Positions 1 through 7,700 of a stretch of 10,358 bases of DNA are shown piece by piece. The position numbers and the translations under genes are program-made. The notes beneath the pieces are model-generated. The model worked only from the letters and a program-made list of their open reading frames with translations, made no database searches and was not told the origin of the DNA. This DNA is from an uncultured Campylobacter sp. (lineage in GTDB: Bacteria; Campylobacterota; Campylobacteria; Campylobacterales; Campylobacteraceae). The stretch's first letter is position 1, and the number at the start of each line of letters is the position of its first letter. The stretch is from the NCBI RefSeq assembly GCF_937997465.1, contig NZ_CALKTQ010000156.1, positions 1 to 10,358 of the forward strand, written 5' to 3'.

Positions 1-113
1 TTGGCATAGGGTTAAATTTGGTAAAAAGAGCCTGTGAAAACAATGCTATCGCCGTAACCTGCGAAAGCGAACCTGGCAAAGAAATAACCTTTACGCTTAG
101 GTGGAAGTCTTAA
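1..113 (+). CDS. Sensor histidine kinase, C-terminal fragment (5' end outside window)
   Basis: Reading from base 3, an open frame of 36 codons ends at TAA (111-113). Its first residues, GIGLNLVKR, match the glycine-rich G2 box of the HATPase_c domain of two-component sensor kinases, which closes over bound ATP. The following stretch, with EPGKEITFTLRW near the end, matches the last beta strands of that domain (the 'S.. G.G..F.. .L' pattern). The protein would therefore autophosphorylate in response to a signal and pass the phosphate to a partner response regulator. The sensor and dimerisation domains, and probably the regulator gene, lie off the left edge, so the signal cannot be told. The gene converges on the Sel1-repeat lipoprotein gene. 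The family call is fairly firm despite the short length; a non-kinase GHKL ATPase is the main alternative. Confidence 0.75.
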   Translation, partial: GIGLNLVKRACENNAIAVTCESEPGKEITFTLRWKS

Positions 114-131
114 ATTTAGATTTTGCGTCAT

Positions 132-149
132 AAAAGCGACGGTGCTTTT
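132..149. terminator. Short hairpin between convergent genes, possible bidirectional terminator
   Basis: AAAAGC (132-137) and GCTTTT (144-149) form a perfect 6-bp inverted repeat around a 6-base loop, 18 bases after the kinase stop codon. The A/T flanks give a short U-tract on both strands, so it could end the kinase transcript (+) and the lipoprotein transcript (-). The stem has only two G-C pairs and the U-tract is only four long, so it would be a weak terminator. Confidence 0.4.
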
Positions 150-261
150 CTCCAAACTGGCAAATTTGGCTCAAATCACAAACACTCTCAGTCAAATTTT
201 GATTAGGATAGTTGTAGAATCGTCAAATTTGGCGGTAAAATCAAGAAAGTGTAAATAAATT

Positions 262-879
262 TTACTCGTCTCCGATAAGCGAAAGGTTCCTGCATCCTAT
301 CTCATCGCCCATCTCGCAGCCCATTTTGTAAAATTTTTTTGCGGTTTTAGAATCGGCGGTTTTGACGCCTAGCGAAAACTGATACATACCGCCGAGATTT
401 GAACAGCTTTGAGCATGATTTAGTTTTAGGCACGATTTCTCATAAAGCCTGCGCGCTGCGGCAAAATCATGCTCCGTGCCGCGCCTGAGACGGTAGAAGT
501 TAGCTGCATTATAGCAACCGTATTTGTTGCCAAGCGTGCAGGACTTTGCAAATATCGTCAAGATCTCGCTCTCCTCTTTGCTTTTTAGCTTTTGGTGCAG
601 CGAACCTAGATTTGAACAGGCGATACCCTCGTTATCGTCGCAGGCTTTTTGATAGCAGAGTTTTGCACGCTCGTAGTCTTTACTGTTTTCAAATTTTACG
701 CCCGTATCGTTGCACTCTTTTGGGGTTTTGCCGTCGCAGATGTTTTTTATTTCAGACTGCGTAACGGGCTTTGGCGGTGCGGGGGTTGCCTTTTTCGGCG
801 CGGCGCAACCACTAGCAAACGCCGCAACCAGCGCAAAAACGGCAATGTGCGAGATAGCTTGAAAAAAAGCGCGTTTCAA
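262..879 (-). CDS. Cysteine-rich Sel1-like repeat lipoprotein (Hcp-like)
   Basis: Predicted 205-residue lipoprotein. The N-terminus has KR, a hydrophobic stretch (residues 5-22) and a lipobox-like ASGC, making C25 the likely lipidated residue. Residues 26-44 are a Pro/Lys/Ala-rich linker. From about residue 45 there are alpha/alpha repeats of 32-38 residues with paired cysteines at 48/56, 80/88, 114/122, 150/159 and 188/196, plus recurring Y/F-x-K and C-x-NLG elements. This is the layout of Sel1-like repeats in Helicobacter cysteine-rich proteins (Hcp), where each pair forms a disulfide joining two helices. It should be a periplasm-facing or surface protein folded by the oxidative (Dsb) system; Sel1 repeats usually mediate protein-protein contacts, and no partner is visible here. 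The start is TTG, preceded by AAGG; no in-frame ATG precedes the signal peptide. A possible -10 (TAAGAT, 908-913) lies just upstream. It appears monocistronic. The family call is strong; the exact role is unknown. Confidence 0.85.
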   Translation of the reverse strand: MKRAFFQAISHIAVFALVAAFASGCAAPKKATPAPPKPVTQSEIKNICDGKTPKECNDTGVKFENSKDYERAKLCYQKACDDNEGIACSNLGSLHQKLKSKEESEILTIFAKSCTLGNKYGCYNAANFYRLRRGTEHDFAAARRLYEKSCLKLNHAQSCSNLGGMYQFSLGVKTADSKTAKKFYKMGCEMGDEIGCRNLSLIGDE

Positions 880-886
880 AATTTAG

Positions 887-890
887 CCTT
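887..890 (-). promoter_or_regulatory. Shine-Dalgarno supporting the TTG start of the Sel1 lipoprotein
   Basis: On the minus strand AAGG sits 7 bases before the TTG at 877-879. This spacing, and the complete lipoprotein signal that begins exactly there, support TTG as the true start. Confidence 0.55.
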
Positions 891-1131
891 AAGAAAATTT
901 TGCCTTAATCTTACCTTACGCTCGCCAAAATAACGCTTAAAATAAACTTTAAAATACTCGGCTACAACCAAACGCAGTCAAATTTGTAACAGATTTATTG
1001 CTCGTTAAAAGAGTATTTCTGACGCATTAATACAAATTTACGTACAATTTTACATATAAACTCGGCGCCTATCGTAGTTCATAAATTTACAAATTTAATA
1101 CCGACAAAAAGCGCCAAATTTATAGATCAGA

Positions 1132-1163
1132 TTGCCGCGCTCGTAAATCAAGCCGCGCGGCAA
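1132..1163 (-). terminator. GC-rich hairpin after the siderophore receptor gene
   Basis: TTGCCGCGC (1132-1140) and GCGCGGCAA (1155-1163) are a perfect 9-bp inverted repeat with a 14-base loop, ending 14 bases past the receptor stop codon. It is the only strong hairpin in the 298-base gap 880-1177, so it is the best candidate for the 3' end of the iron operon. No U-run follows it on the minus strand, so it may act as an mRNA 3'-end stabiliser or a non-canonical terminator. The rest of the gap is A/T-rich with several CAAATTT words and shows no supportable gene. Confidence 0.45.
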
Positions 1164-1177
1164 AATCCAAAAATTAC

Positions 1178-3316
1178 TTAGAAACTATACGTAAAGCCTA
1201 GATTAAACGTTCGCGGATCGCCGTAAACCATCCTGTTGTTTCCGATGCCCTCGAAGTATTTTTTATTAAATACGTTGTCGATATTTAGCTGGATGTCGAA
1301 ATTTTTACTTATCTTGTAACCAAACATCAAATTTGCCAGCGTGTAGGCCTTTTGCGTGATTTCATTTGCGCCGCTACCGACGTAAATTTTACTTTTATAC
1401 TGCACTCCCGCACCCGCTCTAAAGTCCGCTATAGTGTATTTAGCAAACAGATTTGCCGTAGTGCGCGAGCTTTCGGTATCAAATTTCTTACCGTCTGCGT
1501 CATTGGCGTTAAAGTGAGTAAGCCCAAGACCTAGGCTTAAATTTTGATTTATCTCGCCGTTTACGTCCACTTCAAAGCCCTTACTCGTTACGCCTTTTTT
1601 AGCTTCATACGCGTCGGTCGTAGTGCCTGGGATCTTTTGTCCGGTTTTTGCGCCTAGTTTATCTTGTACGACCTTAAATACGCCAAATGAAGCCGATAGC
1701 GCGCCGTCAAAATAATCCCCCTTTATGCCTAGCTCATAGTCCTTGCCTTGGATCGGGTCTAAGTATTTGTCGTTGATATCCTTTACGGTTTGGGGTTTAA
1801 AGATGCTTGTATAGCTAGCATAAAGCGTGTGGTTTTCGCCGATATCATACGTGATGCCTAGATACGGCGTGATTTCTTGAGTGAAATTTCTATTTCCGTT
1901 GCCGCCTGTTATGCGGTACTTATAGTAGCTCATTCTGGCTCCTAGCAAAAACTTAAGCTCGTCCGTGATTGAGAATTTATTAGCCAAATATATGGCCTTT
2001 TGCACCGTTTTATCGGCGTTGTTTTGATCGGCGTAAGGCAGCTTCGGGTCGTCTAGGTGTAGGTTGTTAAAATCTATCCTAGTGCGCGCCGCATAGGCTA
2101 GGCCTGCCGGAGTCGTGCGGCTATTCCAGTAGCTACTGACGTTGTCGGAGCTTTTTTTATAGTTGTTGTACATAGCGCCGAAAACCGCCTCGTGGGGCAA
2201 GCTAAAAGCATCGTAGGGCAGGTTTACGTATGCGTCTACGTTGTGGATATTTTCCTCGCGTTTGTTTGCATAGACGCTAAGCCCGCTAACATCGCCCGTA
2301 CCGTCTAAATTTACCTTGCCGCCGTAGTAGAGCAAATTAGTATCCGTATTTGCGCGGCGGAAGGAGTAGGAGAGATTTAGGCTGGCTTCGTTTTCAAAAT
2401 AGTGCCTAAAATCGGCATAAACGTCAAAAGTCTTGATATCCCATCTAGTCCAAGGCTGCGAGAAAATTTCATTTTTACTAAACTCGCGCCTAACGTCGTT
2501 CTTGTAAAACGCAGGCATTCCTCCCCAGCGTATGCCATGGCGCTTTAGCTCCTGATAAAAAGCGCCTAGGCTTAGCCACGAGCTATCCATGATATCTGCA
2601 TCAACAACGCCGTAGATAGCGGTGTTTTTACGGTTATAGTAGTCCATATACGAGCGAGACTTCTCGTGCATAAAAGACGCCCTAGCTCGCACGTTACCAT
2701 CGGCAGTTACGGGAGTCTGCACGTCGCCCGATACGCCGTATCTATCGTAAGAGCCCGCACTTAGTTTGAAATTTCCCGTCAATTCTTTTGAATTTGCTCT
2801 TTTTCGGATGAAATCTAAGCTAGCCGCTGGATTGCCTGCACCCGCTAGTAGGCCGTTTGCGCCCTTTACGACCTCGACGCGCTCATACGGCAACATGCTC
2901 ATATCGTTTGCGCCTAGGCTAAATCCGCCGAAACTTGGCATCGAATCAAGCAAATAATAATCTATCTTAAAGCCTCTAGCCGTAGGATATACGCGCTCAT
3001 CCCACTTGCTAAGCGTGACGCCCGGGATATTTCGCAAAAGCACCTGATAGTCGTTGATATTTTGATCCTTTAGCCTGGCCTCGGTGATGACGGTTAGCGA
3101 CTGAGGCGTTTGGCGCGAGGTGAGGTCTAGCCTAGTAGTACTTTTTACGAGCTCTTTTGCGTTGTATTTTACGTCGTCGCGCCTTTGTTCGCTAGTTACC
3201 TCGACGGCATCAAGCGTCTCTTTGCCTGCTACGTTCCCGCCGTTTTGAGCGGCTAAAATTTGAACGGACGCGAGCAAATTGATAGCCGCAACCGAAAACA
3301 AAATTTTATTTCTCAT
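1178..3316 (-). CDS. TonB-dependent siderophore receptor (outer membrane)
   Basis: 712 residues, a normal size for a ferric-siderophore receptor. A Sec signal peptide covers about residues 1-23. A TonB-box-like segment, LDAVEVT, lies at 35-41. There is no N-terminal signalling (STN) domain, so FecA-type surface signalling is unlikely. The plug spans about 62-175 and has the siderophore-receptor signatures RQTPQSLTVIT (68-78), LLRNIPGV (93-100) and YERVEVVKGANGLLAG (144-159). From about 180 to the end is a 22-strand-type beta barrel, closing with a final strand that ends in Phe (GFTYSF), the usual Bam recognition signal. It would bind an iron-loaded siderophore and import it using TonB-ExbB-ExbD energy. 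It overlaps the upstream PepSY gene by four bases (ATGA), and AAGGAG inside that gene serves as its ribosome site. The sequence resembles the FhuE/FoxA/FpvA class, suggesting a hydroxamate-type or xenosiderophore ligand, but the ligand cannot be read from sequence. No siderophore synthesis genes are present. Confidence 0.92.
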   Translation of the reverse strand: MRNKILFSVAAINLLASVQILAAQNGGNVAGKETLDAVEVTSEQRRDDVKYNAKELVKSTTRLDLTSRQTPQSLTVITEARLKDQNINDYQVLLRNIPGVTLSKWDERVYPTARGFKIDYYLLDSMPSFGGFSLGANDMSMLPYERVEVVKGANGLLAGAGNPAASLDFIRKRANSKELTGNFKLSAGSYDRYGVSGDVQTPVTADGNVRARASFMHEKSRSYMDYYNRKNTAIYGVVDADIMDSSWLSLGAFYQELKRHGIRWGGMPAFYKNDVRREFSKNEIFSQPWTRWDIKTFDVYADFRHYFENEASLNLSYSFRRANTDTNLLYYGGKVNLDGTGDVSGLSVYANKREENIHNVDAYVNLPYDAFSLPHEAVFGAMYNNYKKSSDNVSSYWNSRTTPAGLAYAARTRIDFNNLHLDDPKLPYADQNNADKTVQKAIYLANKFSITDELKFLLGARMSYYKYRITGGNGNRNFTQEITPYLGITYDIGENHTLYASYTSIFKPQTVKDINDKYLDPIQGKDYELGIKGDYFDGALSASFGVFKVVQDKLGAKTGQKIPGTTTDAYEAKKGVTSKGFEVDVNGEINQNLSLGLGLTHFNANDADGKKFDTESSRTTANLFAKYTIADFRAGAGVQYKSKIYVGSGANEITQKAYTLANLMFGYKISKNFDIQLNIDNVFNKKYFEGIGNNRMVYGDPRTFNLGFTYSF

Positions 3317-4398
3317 CTTTTTCTCCTTTTAAAATTTGATCTTTTTATCCATAAATAAATCCCCGAAACGCTAAGCGCAAGCGGAGCTAGCCCACACAAA
3401 AACCAGATAAATTTGGTCGCTGCATTATAGTCGCCGTAGTGAGCGCGCCTAAACGTCGATAAAAATTTATCCGTTTTGCTTGCTAGCTCTATATCTTTTA
3501 CATCGATTAAATTTGCGCTATTTTTATCGTAAGTAACGGTGCTTGAGTACTGGCTATGTAGGAAGCTTTGCTGCGGTTTTTGCCCGTAAAGCGTGATATT
3601 TGCGCCGTCAAAAAACGGAAAGCTAACGTAGTGCGTCTCAAATCCCGGCATATCCGAGGCCGCTCTTTGTACGAGGGCGTCGATAGAGATATTTTTGTCG
3701 TAAATTTGGCGGCCGATCGCAAATTTAGAGTTGTCAAAGGGCGGCATAAACATAAACCTAAGCTCCCACCAAGCACCGCTAAGCGCGACCGCAAAAATAA
3801 CGGGCGTCGAAAAAACGCCGATAAATTTGTGCGAATCGCTCATAAAAGTAGCCATGCGCGAAAACCGAAGACGCAGCAAATTCGCCCAAAAATTTCGGTA
3901 AACGATGAAACCGCTGATCGAAATAATAAAAGCAAAAATCGCCGTTAGTCCAAGCAAAATTTGACCGCTTTTTTCAAGAAGCAAATTTTCGTGAAGCTCG
4001 GTCATGACGCCGATAAATCCGCTATCGTGCGGCACGAGACCGCTTTTTATCTCTCCGCTAAAAGCGTCCAGATACACGCACGCCCACTCTTTTTCGCCCG
4101 CGCCGTGAGGCAAAAGCCAAATTTTGTCCGTTTTTTGCGGATCTACGTCGATATTCCAACCTACGATCTCGTGATGCGGATACTCTTTTTCTATTTTTTC
4201 TCTTAGCTCATCAAATTTTAGCCTCTTTTCATCGTTACCGTCTGCTACATAGATGACGCCTGGCATTAAAATATTATTTATCTTATCTTTATAAACTAAA
4301 ACCGAACCGGTAAAGCATGCGATAACTAGCGGAATGCAAAATATGAGTGAAATATAAGTATGAATTTTATACATCGTCTTTTTGTCAAATATATTCAC
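3313..4398 (-). CDS. PepSY-domain membrane protein, FoxB/PiuB-like siderophore-iron reductase candidate
   Basis: 361 residues with four predicted membrane helices at about 14-36, 146-168, 192-212 and 329-351, and two large periplasmic loops (about 37-145 and 213-328). This is the PepSY-associated TM topology. Histidines typical of the family sit at the helix edges: H13 (IHTYIS), H136 (ELHENLL), H190 (SHKFIG) and H320 (AHYGDY). In FoxB-type proteins such residues are thought to bind haem for reduction of siderophore-bound iron. The gene is first in an operon with the siderophore receptor, so the likely job is reductive release of iron from the imported complex in the periplasm or at the inner membrane. 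The C-terminus is strongly basic (KRSNFKRRKR), consistent with the cytoplasmic side. The start is GTG at 4398, with AAAAGGG upstream. An in-frame ATG at 4372-4374 (codon 9) is a possible alternative but has a poorer ribosome site. The family is clear; the redox role is inferred from context. Confidence 0.85.
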   Translation of the reverse strand: MNIFDKKTMYKIHTYISLIFCIPLVIACFTGSVLVYKDKINNILMPGVIYVADGNDEKRLKFDELREKIEKEYPHHEIVGWNIDVDPQKTDKIWLLPHGAGEKEWACVYLDAFSGEIKSGLVPHDSGFIGVMTELHENLLLEKSGQILLGLTAIFAFIISISGFIVYRNFWANLLRLRFSRMATFMSDSHKFIGVFSTPVIFAVALSGAWWELRFMFMPPFDNSKFAIGRQIYDKNISIDALVQRAASDMPGFETHYVSFPFFDGANITLYGQKPQQSFLHSQYSSTVTYDKNSANLIDVKDIELASKTDKFLSTFRRAHYGDYNAATKFIWFLCGLAPLALSVSGIYLWIKRSNFKRRKR

Positions 4399-4410
4399 GT
4401 TTAAAATTTG

Positions 4411-4417
4411 CCCTTTT
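4411..4417 (-). promoter_or_regulatory. Ribosome-binding site supporting the GTG start of the PepSY gene
   Basis: AAAAGGG on the minus strand lies 12 bases before the GTG at 4396-4398. The spacing is long, but no better site precedes the alternative ATG at codon 9, so GTG is favoured. Confidence 0.4.
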
Positions 4418-4441
4418 AAAATTTACTTTAAATCGGCGCGG

Positions 4442-4450
4442 ATTCTAGCA
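4442..4450 (-). promoter_or_regulatory. Extended -10 promoter of the PepSY-siderophore receptor operon
   Basis: The minus strand reads TGCTAGAAT, a full extended -10 (TGnTAnAAT) as used by the Campylobacter housekeeping sigma factor, which needs little -35 sequence. Transcription would start near 4435, giving a leader of about 35-40 bases before the GTG. The Fur-like palindrome covers the expected -35 region, so a bound repressor would block RNA polymerase. Confidence 0.65.
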
Positions 4451-4460
4451 TTTTAAAAAT

Positions 4461-4484
4461 TAATAATTTCTAAAACCATTATCA
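4461..4484. promoter_or_regulatory. Fur-box-like inverted repeat
   Basis: TAATAAT (4461-4467) and ATTATCA (4478-4484) are inverted arms matching at 6 of 7 positions around a 10-base A/T-rich spacer. Read on the minus strand the outer arm is TGATAAT, the core Fur half-site. The spacer does not fit the classic 19-bp box exactly, so this is a degenerate site. Its place over the -35 region of a siderophore receptor operon makes iron-dependent repression by Fur the natural reading. Confidence 0.55.
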
Positions 4485-4499
4485 AATAAATAAGGAATC

Positions 4500-4505
4500 T
4501 ATATT
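4500..4505 (+). promoter_or_regulatory. Possible divergent -10 element sharing the Fur site
   Basis: TATATT on the + strand lies about 30 bases from the centre of the Fur-like palindrome, mirroring the minus-strand -10 about 28 bases away on the other side. A transcript would start near 4512 and run towards the 3' end of the efflux pump gene in antisense. In A/T-rich DNA such a hexamer can occur by chance. Confidence 0.25.
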
Positions 4506-4548
4506 TTGCGTTGAATATTTAAAAACGGGGTTTAGCAGAGGCAGACGA

Positions 4549-4653
4549 ATGCAAAACGACAAATTTGCTACGTTAAATTACGGAAATCAATTTAATGTGG
4601 TCTCAAAGCAAAATCGGCTTTTTAGTTTAAACAAAATCAGCGCCCAACGGTAG
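4549..4653 (+). CDS. Candidate 34-codon small ORF
   Basis: ATG at 4549-4551 opens a 34-residue frame ending at TAG (4651-4653). GAGG at 4538-4541 is a plausible ribosome site 7 bases upstream, and the possible + strand -10 lies about 45 bases before the start. The peptide begins MQNDKFATLNYG, is polar and basic, and has no membrane helix or motif I recognise. A weak hairpin with a T-run (4605-4623) lies inside the frame, which argues for a non-coding transcript rather than a protein if that hairpin terminates. The frame also overlaps the proposed pump-operon terminator. It is listed because it is the only structured candidate in the 315-base gap 4399-4713; chance occurrence is quite possible. 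Confidence 0.2.
   Translation: MQNDKFATLNYGNQFNVVSKQNRLFSLNKISAQR
4605..4623 (+). terminator. Weak terminator-like hairpin on the + strand
   Basis: AAAGC (4605-4609) and GCTTT (4617-4621) pair around a 7-base loop, and the T-run continues to 4623 (five T in all). The stem is only 5 bp. It would end a + strand transcript of about 110 bases started from the possible -10 at 4500-4505. Confidence 0.25.
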
Positions 4654-4669
4654 AGCAAACGTCGAGCGC
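4629..4669 (-). terminator. Candidate terminator of the RND efflux operon
   Basis: On the minus strand, about 45 bases after the pump stop codon, GCGCTC (4664-4669) pairs with GGGCGC (4640-4645), allowing one G-U pair. Three further pairs (ACG with CGT) follow past a single mismatch, with a 10-base loop. The sequence TGATTTTGTTT follows, an imperfect U-tract. It is the best 3'-end signal I find for the three-gene operon. Confidence 0.4.
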
Positions 4670-4713
4670 AAATTTGATGCAGGTCTCGCCGAAAGCAAAC
4701 TCAAATTTGAGCC

Positions 4714-7700
4714 CTAGATTTCCTCTCTTTTATAAATTTTACTCACAAATTTATCTATCTTATACACTGCACCAAAGAGCGCGGGCACGACGAGTAGCGT
4801 TAGCAGCGTCGAGCTAATGAGCCCCGAGATCACCGATATCGCCATAGGAGAGTTGCCCTCGTATCCGGCACCTCTGCTAAGCGCAAGCGGCAGCATCGCA
4901 AATATCATAGCAAAAGTAGTCATCAGTATCGCTCGTAGCCTCTTAACGCCAGCTCGCACGATGGCTTCGTTTAGCTCCACGCCCTCGTTCGCGTAGCGGT
5001 TGGCAAAATCCACGACCAAAATCGCGTTTTTACCCACCATACCAAAAAGCAAGATCGCGCCGACCATGACGAATAGGCTAAAGGAGTTGCCGCTAAGATA
5101 CAGCCCGACCGCCACGCCGCCAAACGCCAGCGGCATTGAGATCATGATGATGAGCGGCAAAATAAAACTCTCGTAGAGTGCGGCCAGGATCATATAGATG
5201 AGTACGACGCTAAGGCTGATCGTAAAGACAAAGGCCGCGTTCGTGTCGTTCATCATCTCGATAAATCCCGTCATCACGTAGTCGTAGCCCGCGGGTAAAA
5301 TTTGACCGATATTTTCGTCGATACCCTTTTGCACAGCACCCAGCGGGACGTTATCTACGTTTGCGACGATCCTGATCTGACGCTGTTTGTTAAAGCGGTT
5401 TATCACAGAAAAGGTCTTGCTCGTTTTAAACTCCGCCACCGCGCTTAGGCTTATACTCTCGCCGTGCGCGTTTTTGATCTTTAGTTTTTGCAGCGCCTGC
5501 GCATCCTTGCGGTACTCGTCGTCAAACCTCAGTATCATATCGTACTGCGCGTCGCCGTTATCAAAGCTACCAAGCCTGTTTTGACCAAAGGAGGCATATA
5601 TCACCTGCGCCACCGCGCTAGGATCGACGTTTAGGCGTTTGGCTTTGTCTTTATTTACGCTGATTTGCAGCTCGTTTATCTTGTCTTCGTTATCGCTGCC
5701 CACATCCGTCGTGCCCTCGATAGCGCGCACCATGGCGATGGCTTTTGGCAGGATTTCGTCTAGCTTCTCTAGGCTATCTCCCGTGATCGTTAGCTGCACG
5801 GGCTCGCTGTCGCTGCCCGTATCGACGTATGGTATCTGCAGGACTTTGACGCTGAGGCCTTCAAATTTAAGCTTTTTTCTATACTCGTCCATTATCTGCG
5901 TTTGGCGCTCTTTTCGCGACTCAAAGCCCTTTAGGCGGACGTAAATTTTAGCCTTATACGCGTCCTTTGAGTCCGTGTAACCAGCGATCATATAGGAGTA
6001 CTCGACGCGCGGATCGCTATCTACGGCGCGCACGACCTCGCCGGCTCTAGCGCTCATAGCCTCAACCGAGATGCCCGGGTTTGCCTTTAAAAATATCTCA
6101 AACTGCCCCTCGTCCTCGACGGGCAAAAAGTCCATACCGACCTTGCCGGCTAGGCTCATGCAAAGAGCCAGCACGCCCAAAGTAAGGATAACAAACACGG
6201 TTTTAAACCTCAAAATAAGCTTCAAAAGTCGCTCATAACTGCTCTCCAGAGCCTCAAATACGGGCTCCGTCACGCGGTAAAATTTGCTCTCGCCCTCGCT
6301 CAAAAACCTTGCCGCGAGACTAGGTATCAGCATAATGCAAACCAAAAACGACACCACGATACCGCCGCTCACGCTCATGCCAAAGGAGTTAAAATACTGC
6401 CCTACGATGCCCTCCATAAAGGCAATCGGCACAAACACGCAAAGCAGCACCGCGCTAATGCTAAGCACGCTAAAGGCTATCTCGCGCACGCCCTCAAAGC
6501 TTGCTTTTAGCGGATTGCTCTCGCCTTCTTGCATCTTTTTGGAGATATTTTCTACGACCACGATCGCATCGTCGATAAATATACCGATACCAAGCGTCAA
6601 AGCCAGCAGCGTGAGGCGATTTAGATCAAAGCCCAAAACGTCGATGATAAAAAACGTCCCCACGATACTAGCCGGGATCGCGAGCGCGGCAATGATGGTC
6701 GCGCTAAAGCTTCGCAAAAAGAAAAAGACGATGACGACCGTGAGCGCGACGCCCAGCATCATGTCAAATTTGACCTGATTTATGTGCTTTAGGATGCTTT
6801 CGCTCTTTTCGTAAACCCGCTCTACTTCGTAGTTTGCACCCAGTTTTGCCGCTAGTTCGCCAGTTTTAGCCTTAAGCGCGTCTATCGTCTCGATCGTGTT
6901 TGCGCCGCTTACTTTTATAGCGTCAAGCAACACTCCGCGCTTGCCGTTATACATAGCTACGGCGTCGGTGTCGTGATGAGATAGCTCAATGCGCGCGACG
7001 TCTTTTAAAAATATGTCCTTTTGCAGACGGATCTCCTCTAGCTCGCGCACGCTTTTAGCGTCGAATTCGCTCTTTAAAAATATCTCGAATTCGCTGTTTT
7101 CCAGCTTGCCAAGCGGAGCTTTTAAATTTTGCGATTTGATTATATTTATGACCGAGGCTGCGGTCAGGGCGTATTTATCGAGCTTAAACGGATCTAGGTA
7201 AATTTTAATCTCAGGCTCCAAAAAGCCCTTGTCATCGACCTTGCCCACGCCTTTTACGCGCTGCAAAAACGGCTTTGCTTCGTCTTTTACCGTTTGCATG
7301 AGCGCGGTTAAATTTTCATCCTTACGGCTAACGAAAAAGCTCGCCACCTTGCCGCTGTCGCTGTTGATTTTCTCTATCTCTGGCTGGGCATCGAGCTTTG
7401 CCTTTGCGACCTTGTCGCGCACGTCGTTCGCGGCGACGTCGATGTTTTTCTTGAGATTAAACTCGACCAAAACGATGCTGAGGTTATTAAATGTATATGA
7501 CCTGATCTTTTTGATACCGTCTATCGTCGAGACCTCGTCCTCGATCTTTTTAGTGACCCTGCTCTCGATGAGGCTCATATCACCCGGCGCGTAGGTCGTG
7601 ATCTTAACCAGCGGGATGACGACCTCAGGGAAGAGATTTACCGGCATCCTAAAAAGCGACATCGCCCCGAAAAATACGAGCGCGACGAAAAACATCAGCG

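Noticed and set aside
4372..4374. ATG at codon 9 as the true start of the PepSY gene
   Set aside because: It has no good ribosome site, while the GTG at 4396-4398 has AAAAGGG upstream and keeps the positive residues before the first membrane helix. The choice is not certain.
4700..4711. Palindrome CTCAAATTTGAG just after the pump stop codon, as a terminator
   Set aside because: It is self-complementary with no room for a loop beyond AATT, giving a stem of four pairs. It is better explained as another copy of the frequent CAAATTTG word; the hairpin at 4629-4669 is a better terminator candidate.
6284..6778. 164-codon open frame on the + strand, antisense to the pump gene
   Set aside because: It lies wholly inside the clearly real cmeF-like gene, has a low-complexity Ser/Thr/Lys composition typical of antisense frames over membrane-protein genes, and shows no recognisable domain. 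Several similar + strand frames (for example 3568-3948, 7229-7594 and 7857-8207) were rejected for the same reason.
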